Shown in pieces: positions 1 through 5,481 of a stretch of 10,043 bases of DNA. The position numbers were made by a program, and so were the translations under genes. A model generated the notes under the pieces. It was not told the origin of the DNA. It saw only the letters and a list, made by a program, of their open reading frames with translations, and did no database searches. The DNA comes from Candidatus Heimdallarchaeota archaeon (GTDB lineage: Archaea > Asgardarchaeota > Heimdallarchaeia > Heimdallarchaeales > Kariarchaeaceae), in the NCBI GenBank assembly GCA_021399405.1, contig JAAFKL010000389.1:1-10043 (forward strand). Reading direction: 5' to 3'. The stretch's first letter is position 1. Each line of letters starts with the position of its first letter.

Positions 1-299
1 TACTTCATGGCAATGAATCCACCTACTCCATGTCCGTATATTGATATCTTGTCATAGCCCAGTTCTTTTCGCAATTCATCAATATCCTTCACAAAGTAGT
101 CGAAGGTGATGTCTGCATGGGGTACATCTTCTGATTTCCCATGTGAGGGTAGATCGAGAAGAACAAGAGTCTGATCTGTCTCGATTCCTTTTAGTGAATC
201 TAGCAGGTAGGTGCTGTCCAGGGGTACTGTGTGTATCATGAAAAGTGGGGGTCTTGACACATCTCCATCAATCTTGGTGTAATACACTAAATCAACCAT
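1..299 (-). CDS. Alpha/beta hydrolase-fold protein, N-terminal 100 residues (runs off left edge), catalytic Ser replaced by Gly
   Basis: Partial gene starting at ATG 299-297 and leaving the window after about 100 codons. The visible protein has the start of an alpha/beta hydrolase fold. It opens with MVDLVYYTKIDGD, then strand LFMIHTVP (19-26, the oxyanion-hole loop position), then LVLLDLPSHGKS (48-59, matching the common DLxGHGxS motif), then ISIYGHGVGGFIAMKY (85-100), which is the nucleophile elbow. In active members the elbow reads GxSxGG; here it reads GHGVGG, so the serine position is glycine, and catalysis by the usual Ser-His-Asp triad looks impossible unless this is a sequencing error. 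No signal peptide is visible, so it is probably cytoplasmic. It is divergent from the surface-protein cassette. A TTAAG element about 24 nt upstream of the ATG suggests a leaderless transcript (weak). Its first 36 codons recur at 3934-4041. The fold is clear; the substrate is unknown. Confidence 0.8.
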   Translation of the reverse strand, partial: MVDLVYYTKIDGDVSRPPLFMIHTVPLDSTYLLDSLKGIETDQTLVLLDLPSHGKSEDVPHADITFDYFVKDIDELRKELGYDKISIYGHGVGGFIAMK

Positions 300-326
300 G
301 CAAAGTGTAACTCATGTGTTCTTAAG

Positions 327-445
327 ATTTGATTTTAATGAATGTCATCTGTGGGATTATTTGGAGGAAGAAAGATCATTTCTTAGATTCATCAATTATG
401 TTTTATATTATTCGTAATGCTATTTCAAATCCTGTCACTAATGTA
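327..445 (+). promoter_or_regulatory. Conserved divergent regulatory region, copy A
   Basis: Intergenic stretch between the hydrolase and cassette A. Three blocks are identical in both copies at the same relative positions: ATTTGATTTTAATG (327-340), ATCTGTGGGATTATTTGGA (347-365) and TGTCACTAATGTA (433-445). The sequence between them has diverged. The last block sits 7 nt upstream of the TATA box, where an activator or TFB-contact element would lie. The middle block lies between the two divergent promoters. Binding proteins are unknown. Confidence 0.5.
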
Positions 446-452
446 GGTAAGA

Positions 453-458
453 TTTATA
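453..458 (+). promoter_or_regulatory. TATA box of cassette A
   Basis: TTTATA lies 45 nt upstream of the ATT codon at 498. The same hexamer sits exactly 45 nt upstream of the ATG in copy B (4198-4203). An archaeal start site about 25 nt downstream would fall near 480, giving a short leader that contains the GGTGG at 486-490. This placement argues against translation from the TTG at 474. Confidence 0.6.
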
Positions 459-485
459 TTTCGAGATTTAGAATTGGCATTAAAA

Positions 486-490
486 GGTGG
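486..490 (+). promoter_or_regulatory. Shine-Dalgarno GGTGG that decides the start of cassette gene 1A
   Basis: GGTGG begins 12 nt upstream of the ATT at 498. In copy B, GGTG (4231-4234) begins 12 nt upstream of the ATG at 4243. The conserved site and spacing point to 498 as the ancestral start position. The TTG at 474 has no such site in front of it. Confidence 0.5.
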
Positions 491-497
491 AAAAAAG

Positions 498-1730
498 ATT
501 AGGACAAAAATATTATTAATCATGATTACGACAATATTGGTATCTGGGAGCAGTGGATCTACAATCCCGATGGAAACAGCTAAACCTGATTATTTCAATG
601 GAAGTACAACAGATTTCTCTGTTGATATATACTCGGTAAGTGCTGGGGACCAGGTAAGGTCGGATGGAAGTAATCGGGTTCCACTTAGTCAGTGGGGTAC
701 AGTTGATTATGTGACAGACACACCCTTCACGTTATTCTCGGTTATGGTGAATGTAACAGGATTCCTATTCCGGAATTTTGGTATTATCACCTACAATGAG
801 ACCACTGTTGATCTTGGTAATAATAGTTTGATCTATGGTCAGATGTATTCAATCCTTGATGGACAGGTAAATGCTGTTACACAGCCGTACCTTACCTCCA
901 ATGGCTTACTTGTCACAGTACCGCTGGGTGATCACACTCTGACAGTGGTGTATATCTCCATGGATGAGCAAGGAAATTACTACTATGCAACGGATTCTAT
1001 TGTTTTCAGAGTTAGGGAAACTAATGTTTTTCCTGCTTACATCCGTCAATATATCGCATTAGAGCTCATAATTTCAGACCTATATGAGGACAAGGAGATC
1101 AGCGGTGATGTGATATCAATCGTTTCAGGTTTTAGTTCTCCTCAAGGTGTTTATGATCGGAATATTGTATTTACACCAATTGTTGAGACAAGTACCACAT
1201 TTAATGGTTCAGTTTTATCCAACGATGATGAACTTGTTTTTGTAGATAAGCTAAATGATAAATTAGATGTTAGAGTTTCGACTAATTCCACCGGTTTTAA
1301 TGACTTACAAATATATGAAAAGTGGAATAGTACAGAGGGATTGAATTTTTTATTAGATGCAAGTGGGATGCATGAGATTGATGATAACTTGGTTTCTGTA
1401 TCTGTACGTGATGGGAATAACTACATTGGGGTGATTACTCTTGCTCCGTATGGTCTTTGGCATAGAGATATCCCTTACCCCGTTACTGGAGATCTTCTTA
1501 CTGACCCAGACTGGGATTCGGGTATGCAATATATTACAAATGAATCAGTATCTGATGGTTCTGAGACATTCCGGATAGATGCTGCATTTGATTTTATCTA
1601 TGGAATTTCTGGTGTTAACTTCAGGGCAGCAGTGGGTGAGCGATCCACTTCAGCTGTCAGTGAGGGGCCAATCAATGTTTTGTGGGCATTACTTCCCCTC
1701 ACAATATTCAGGAGGAGGAGGAAAAATTGA
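498..1730 (+). CDS. Secreted beta-rich surface protein with C-terminal hydrophobic/basic tail, cassette gene 1, copy A (unknown family)
   Basis: I do not recognise this family. About 410 residues if it begins at the ATT at 498, the position aligning with the ATG of its paralogue at 4243; a TTG at 474 gives 418 residues and an internal ATG at 522 about 402. The N-terminus (IRTKILLIMITTILVSG) is a secretory signal without a lipobox cysteine. The mature part is predicted beta-rich. A segment ending GDHTLTVVYISMDEQGNYYY, followed by a VFRV strand, resembles the last strands of an Ig-like or PKD-like sandwich. A second region of about 200 residues follows, including DLYEDKEISGDVISIVS. Eight NxS/T sequons suggest an N-glycosylated extracellular protein. 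The C-terminus, NVLWALLPLTIFRRRRKN, is a short hydrophobic stretch plus a basic cluster that probably anchors it. The TGA overlaps the next ATG (TGATG), so it is co-translated with the substrate-binding protein and may partner it. No catalytic motif was seen. Confidence 0.85.
   Translation: MRTKILLIMITTILVSGSSGSTIPMETAKPDYFNGSTTDFSVDIYSVSAGDQVRSDGSNRVPLSQWGTVDYVTDTPFTLFSVMVNVTGFLFRNFGIITYNETTVDLGNNSLIYGQMYSILDGQVNAVTQPYLTSNGLLVTVPLGDHTLTVVYISMDEQGNYYYATDSIVFRVRETNVFPAYIRQYIALELIISDLYEDKEISGDVISIVSGFSSPQGVYDRNIVFTPIVETSTTFNGSVLSNDDELVFVDKLNDKLDVRVSTNSTGFNDLQIYEKWNSTEGLNFLLDASGMHEIDDNLVSVSVRDGNNYIGVITLAPYGLWHRDIPYPVTGDLLTDPDWDSGMQYITNESVSDGSETFRIDAAFDFIYGISGVNFRAAVGERSTSAVSEGPINVLWALLPLTIFRRRRKN
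1711..1721 (+). promoter_or_regulatory. Strong ribosome binding site for SBP copy A
   Basis: The purine-rich run GGAGGAGGAGG ends 8 nt before the ATG at 1730 and lies inside the end of gene 1, encoding part of its arginine tail. It fixes the start at 1730 rather than the in-frame GTG at 1682, which would put 16 extra polar residues ahead of the signal peptide. Confidence 0.75.
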
Positions 1731-3772
1731 TGAGAAATAAGTTAATACTGATTATATTAATTTCTCTCATGCTATTAAATCAACCAGTAAGAGCACAGGA
1801 GGATAATATGTTCAATTTTGAATTGGATATGTTGGTTCAAACGGATAATGAATCAAGAACTCGGATGTCGCAGTATATTCAAGCAGTACTAGCTCCTCTG
1901 GGAATAAAGGTCAATTTAATTCCCATTGATTTTTATCAACTTTCAGCACACTTGTTTGAGAAGTCTAACCACAAATGGGATCTAAGCATTGCCGCGTTCA
2001 ACATTCTTCCCTGGGATACTTACAAAAATTCTAGAACTGATGACTATTGGGGGCTCTCACAATATGATACATTTATCGATGATCTATTGGGATATTCAAA
2101 CAAAACAAGACAGGCCTTTCAAAAACAAAATAATGGAGTTAGCCAAGATGATGTTGAAAATCTGATCCAGGACTTCCGTCAAACATTTGATCTTGAAGAA
2201 AGGCAACAAAAATCAGATACAATTTCACGCAAATTCCTTGACGAGCTCCTATATTTTTTCCCACTAGTAGATAACCTGGAGTATAGAATCACCCCAACCT
2301 CATTAAAAGAATTCGATCCACGAGAGGGGATCTTTAACTCAATTTACAAAGGGGCTTACTTCTTACCTGATGGGAATCGAAATGCATCGACCAATGAACT
2401 GAGACTACAACTAGCTGGTTACTTGACTTTCCGCAATCAGAGGGATTACCTCTCCTCATATTTAATTATGTTTGATGATTTGGGAAGACCCCATCCAGAT
2501 TTTGCCACCCAATGGGAGTTATCGGATTGGTTGATGGAAAACGGGACCATAATTGATAATGGTAAAAATAAGTTCTGGATGCGTGATGATGGCTATATGG
2601 TACAGATGAATGAGACAACTCTTCAAAGTCCTATAGGGCAAGCAATTTATGATCCCTATTTAATTACATTGAAGGATTGGGAATTCTCATACTGGTTAAA
2701 ACAACAACCTCACCGGTCCACACCAAGTCCAGAAATTACTACATTCCGAAAATATGATTTTGATTTTGATTATACTAATAACTCAATGACAGTTTACAGT
2801 CCGGAACCATCGATAAAAGATATAGATATTATAAATAAGGTCACATTATATCCTGAGGGGATACTCAACACCACCTTAACCTATGTGAACGAGAGTGGTA
2901 CATTTACTGGAACACCTAAAGAATTGGCAGAGACTGGGATAGATCCATTATCTACCGAGGAATTCCAGTACTTAAGTAACGTACCAATGATTACTGATCC
3001 TTTTATCCCAACAAATTCTTCATTTGACTTTAACTGGGTGGAGAGCAGTTGGTATTTTACCGATACACTCCGTGAGAAATATCATTTCCCAAGCGAACTA
3101 GATAGTCCAGGAGGGGATTTCATTCTCCATGCAGCAGGTTCTGAAGAACCTTACTTCTTTGCATATAATAGGACTATAAGTCGACCCAATCAGAAACCAA
3201 CAACACTGCCTATTGACACACTCAAATATACTTGGAGATGGCTAAAAGGTGCAGAATATTTCTCTGAGTTGTTCAAAAATGGTGAAATTGATTCCCTAAA
3301 TTTCTCCCCATCAAGCCAGAATTATGAATTATTGAATAGCTTTATCCAAGATGAATTAGTGAGGGTAACTAAACATAGTGTGCCTGTAAGCGGCCAAACC
3401 TTGTATTTTGATCTATTAAACCCGCATCTTCAGAAATACAATGTAAGGCGAGCAATATCACTAGTGATTGACAAATCAGTGCTGACACAAATGCTTGATG
3501 GACATATTGAGGAATGGAATAATCCTGTCTGGTCATACTTTTCAAGCTACAATCCAGATATCAAATTAGGACATAGTTATTCTGAGGCAAGGGATCTGAT
3601 GAGAGCAGAGGGTTACTCTGCCCAAGAGACTAATAAATTCAATGCCGCTGTAGTATCCATTCCACCCTCAACGATTACCATAGCTGAGGAAATAATTACC
3701 CCTGTGATCTTTCCATACCTATTTTTAACTGCATTTGTTGTTAAGAAACTTAAGAAAAGGAAACAAATATAG
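1730..3772 (+). CDS. Membrane-anchored, circularly permuted family 5 extracellular solute-binding protein, cassette gene 2, copy A
   Basis: 680 residues from ATG 1730, overlapping the upstream TGA by one base. A signal peptide (1-22, ending NQPVRA before QED) is followed by a region resembling the end of SBP_bac_5 proteins: FELDMLVQT (30-38), MSQYIQAVLAPLGIKVNLIP (46-65), KWDLSIAAF (82-90) and FDLEERQQ...LDELLYFFPL (153-179). Then come landmarks that normally begin the family: LRLQLAG (224-230), GRPHPDFATQWELSD (252-266), FWMRDDGYM (282-290) and TLKDWEFSYW (313-322). Near the C-terminus are YNVRRAISLVIDKSVLTQMLDG (570-591) and SYSEARDLMRAEGY (616-629). The usual order is the reverse, hence circularly permuted. 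A hydrophobic segment (about 655-671) plus KKLKKRKQI anchors it. About ten NxS/T sequons suggest glycosylation. Family 5 members bind peptides, nickel or sugars for ABC importers; the ligand cannot be read here, and no permease or ATPase is nearby. Confidence 0.85.
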   Translation: MRNKLILIILISLMLLNQPVRAQEDNMFNFELDMLVQTDNESRTRMSQYIQAVLAPLGIKVNLIPIDFYQLSAHLFEKSNHKWDLSIAAFNILPWDTYKNSRTDDYWGLSQYDTFIDDLLGYSNKTRQAFQKQNNGVSQDDVENLIQDFRQTFDLEERQQKSDTISRKFLDELLYFFPLVDNLEYRITPTSLKEFDPREGIFNSIYKGAYFLPDGNRNASTNELRLQLAGYLTFRNQRDYLSSYLIMFDDLGRPHPDFATQWELSDWLMENGTIIDNGKNKFWMRDDGYMVQMNETTLQSPIGQAIYDPYLITLKDWEFSYWLKQQPHRSTPSPEITTFRKYDFDFDYTNNSMTVYSPEPSIKDIDIINKVTLYPEGILNTTLTYVNESGTFTGTPKELAETGIDPLSTEEFQYLSNVPMITDPFIPTNSSFDFNWVESSWYFTDTLREKYHFPSELDSPGGDFILHAAGSEEPYFFAYNRTISRPNQKPTTLPIDTLKYTWRWLKGAEYFSELFKNGEIDSLNFSPSSQNYELLNSFIQDELVRVTKHSVPVSGQTLYFDLLNPHLQKYNVRRAISLVIDKSVLTQMLDGHIEEWNNPVWSYFSSYNPDIKLGHSYSEARDLMRAEGYSAQETNKFNAAVVSIPPSTITIAEEIITPVIFPYLFLTAFVVKKLKKRKQI

Positions 3773-3885
3773 TACAAAATAAAATATATTACAATTTGAA
3801 AAATCATTTAATTCCTGTAGTTTTAAGCCTGTACAAAGCAATGAAAAATAATTAAATATTGAAAATAAAATAATTTTTAGATAAA
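3773..3885. other. AT-rich spacer between cassette A and the hydrolase fragment
   Basis: Very AT-rich stretch with no ORF of note and no similarity to the sequence after cassette B. The ATTTTTAG near 3874 could serve as a weak oligo-T terminator. Nothing else is seen. Confidence 0.4.
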
Positions 3886-4041
3886 TTAAGATGTCTGTGC
3901 CTGTTCTTCCTCAAGCTTGTCCATATCAAGGTCAAGAGATTCTAGAAGGTAGGTGCTGTCCTGGGGTACTGTGTGTACCATGAACAGCGGTGATTTTGAC
4001 ATGTCTCCATCAATCTTGGTGTAATACACTAAATCAACCAT
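3886..4041 (-). pseudogene. Truncated duplicate of the alpha/beta hydrolase gene (51 codons)
   Basis: Starts at ATG 4041-4039 and stops at TAA 3888-3886. The first 36 residues match the N-terminus of the hydrolase at 1-299 with six substitutions. A 42-bp stretch around the start (4004-4045) is identical to 262-303. The remainder, LDLDMDKLEEEQAQTS, has no counterpart in the visible part of the hydrolase. It could be the parent's acidic C-terminus joined by an internal deletion, or unrelated sequence read by chance. The product lacks the nucleophile elbow and most of the fold, so it cannot be a working hydrolase. Its start region and upstream sequence are preserved, so it may still be transcribed. 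Confidence 0.8.
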
Positions 4042-4068
4042 GCAAGGTGTAATCCATTTGTTCTTAAA

Positions 4069-4190
4069 ATTTGATTTTAATGTATAGTATCTGTGGGATT
4101 ATTTGGAAAAAGACACAGATCATTCTTAAGAATTATCGAAATATCTATTTCAATATATATACTCTTAGAACAATTGCTGTCACTAATGTA
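4069..4190 (+). promoter_or_regulatory. Conserved divergent regulatory region, copy B
   Basis: Contains the same three blocks as copy A: ATTTGATTTTAATG (4069-4082), ATCTGTGGGATTATTTGGA (4089-4107) and TGTCACTAATGTA (4178-4190). Their retention beside a dead hydrolase fragment suggests they serve the rightward cassette promoter rather than the hydrolase. A short open frame crossing this region is ignored because it cuts through the promoter. Confidence 0.5.
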
Positions 4191-4197
4191 AGCAATC

Positions 4198-4203
4198 TTT
4201 ATA
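4198..4203 (+). promoter_or_regulatory. TATA box of cassette B
   Basis: TTTATA followed by ATTCG, 45 nt upstream of the ATG at 4243, exactly as in copy A. The expected start of transcription is near 4225-4230, giving a leader of about 15 nt that carries GGTG at 4231-4234. Confidence 0.6.
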
Positions 4204-4242
4204 ATTCGAAGTTAAAAATTAACTTTATTAGGTGTTTAGAAG

Positions 4243-5481
4243 ATGAGAAAAAAATTATTAATTTTTATTACAGCAACCATGCTAATTTCAGGAACTAGTG
4301 GTCTTACAATTCCTTTAGATAAAGTTCAACCAGATTATTTCAACGGATCCACAACTGATTTCTCAGTAAATATTTATTCGGTAAGTATTGGGGATGAGGC
4401 CCGGTTGGATGGAAGCAATCAGATTCCACTTAGTCAGTGGGGTACAGTTGATTATGTGACAGACAAACCCTTCACACTATTCTCGGTTAAGGTGAATGTC
4501 ACTGGATTTTTATTTAGAAATTTTGGTAATATTACCTACAATGAGACCACTGTTGATCTTGGAAATAATAGCTTGATTTATGGTCAGATGTACTCTATTC
4601 TTGACGGGTTGGTAAATGTAGTAACAGCAGCATATCTCGAATCCATTGGTCTGCTAGTAACAATCCCACTCGGCGATCATACATTGACAATTATATATAT
4701 CTCCATGGATGAACATGGAAAATACTACTATGCTAAGGATTCCATTGTATTCAGAGTTAGGAAAACCGACTCTTTTACATCTTATATAACAGAGGAAATT
4801 CAATTAGATCTCACGCTAACTGACCTTTATGAGGATAAGGAGATCAGTGGAGATGTCATTTCGATTGTCTCAAACCTTGATACTGCTCCATTGGGGGCTT
4901 TTGATCGTAATTACATATTTCGTCCTGAAGTAGAGACGATTATAAATTTTAACGGATCTGTTATCACCAATGATGAAGAACTTATATTTGCAGATATGTC
5001 CACAGATAGATTGGATATTGATGTTATTACAAATTCCACGGGTTTCAATGATCTACAAATATATGAGGAATGGAATAGTAGTCGAGGATTGAATTTCCTG
5101 ATGGATGCCTCTGGATTGCATGAGGTGGATAACAGCCCAAATTCCATAACAATTAGGGATGGGAATAATTACATAGGAGTGATCACACTCTCACCTTATG
5201 GCCTTTGGCATAGGGATATACCAGATCCAGTGACTGGAGATTATCTCACAGAGCCAGACTGGGATACAGGAATGCAAGTTATCTTGAATGAATCGGTGGC
5301 TGATGGATCAGAGGTTTTTCGAATAGATGCTGCATTTGATTTTATCTATGGAGTCTCTGGGATCAACTTCAGGGCAGCGGTGGGTGAACGACTTACATCA
5401 ACTGTTAATGAGCAACCAATTAATCTACTCTGGGCATTGGTTCCGTTCACATTAATTGTTAGGAGGAGGAAGATCAGATGA
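4243..5481 (+). CDS. Secreted beta-rich surface protein with C-terminal hydrophobic/basic tail, cassette gene 1, copy B (unknown family)
   Basis: 412 residues, paralogue of the gene at 498-1730. It has an ordinary ATG preceded by GGTG with 12 nt spacing. The signal peptide MRKKLLIFITATMLISG has no lipobox cysteine. Landmarks shared with copy A, in order, are PDYFNGSTTDFSV, PLSQWGTVDYVTD, NVTGFLFRNFG, ETTVDLGNNSLIYGQMYSI, PLGDHTL, DLYEDKEISGDVISIVS, GNNYIGVITL, YGLWHRDIP and AAFDFIYG. The C-terminus, NLLWALVPFTLIVRRRKIR, keeps the short hydrophobic plus arginine tail. About nine NxS/T sequons are present. The region between the two beta-rich parts and around residues 180-260 is the most diverged. 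The stop overlaps the next start by ATGA. The function is unknown; strict co-occurrence with the substrate-binding protein in both copies suggests the two act together outside the membrane. Confidence 0.9.
   Translation: MRKKLLIFITATMLISGTSGLTIPLDKVQPDYFNGSTTDFSVNIYSVSIGDEARLDGSNQIPLSQWGTVDYVTDKPFTLFSVKVNVTGFLFRNFGNITYNETTVDLGNNSLIYGQMYSILDGLVNVVTAAYLESIGLLVTIPLGDHTLTIIYISMDEHGKYYYAKDSIVFRVRKTDSFTSYITEEIQLDLTLTDLYEDKEISGDVISIVSNLDTAPLGAFDRNYIFRPEVETIINFNGSVITNDEELIFADMSTDRLDIDVITNSTGFNDLQIYEEWNSSRGLNFLMDASGLHEVDNSPNSITIRDGNNYIGVITLSPYGLWHRDIPDPVTGDYLTEPDWDTGMQVILNESVADGSEVFRIDAAFDFIYGVSGINFRAAVGERLTSTVNEQPINLLWALVPFTLIVRRRKIR
5462..5470 (+). promoter_or_regulatory. Ribosome binding site for SBP copy B
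   Basis: GGAGGAGGA lies inside the last codons of gene 1 and ends 7 nt before the ATG at 5478. With the ATGA overlap it indicates translational coupling, as in copy A. Confidence 0.75.

Larger units (their letters stand above)
193..3772. repeat. Tandem duplication, copy A (hydrolase 5' end, divergent promoter, two-gene cassette)
   Basis: First copy of a unit of about 3.6 kb repeated in direct orientation with a period of about 3742-3748 bp. Matching landmarks are the hydrolase ATG (299 vs 4041), a 19-bp intergenic block (347 vs 4089), the TATA box (453 vs 4198), the first-gene start (498 vs 4243) and the second-gene start (1730 vs 5478). Similarity begins near 193 inside the hydrolase gene and ends at about the second gene's stop codon. 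Divergence is moderate and patchy, so the event is not recent. No transposase or terminal inverted repeats accompany it. Confidence 0.85.

Noticed and set aside
498..1730. Lipoprotein assignment or standard archaeosortase (PGF-CTERM) or LPxTG substrate
   Set aside because: There is no cysteine after the signal peptide and no PGF or LPxTG motif before the C-terminal hydrophobic tail.
1730..3772. Complete ABC importer operon
   Set aside because: Only the binding proteins are present. No permease with multiple TM segments and no Walker A ATPase can be found in any frame of the window.
3613..3807. 64-codon minus-strand frame rich in aromatic and hydrophobic residues
   Set aside because: It is the antisense shadow of the TM anchor region of the SBP gene, with no RBS or promoter of its own.
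4071..4298. 75-codon open frame on the plus strand before cassette gene 1B
   Set aside because: It runs through the conserved promoter blocks and TATA box and overlaps the start of gene 1B in another frame. The equivalent frame is not kept in copy A.
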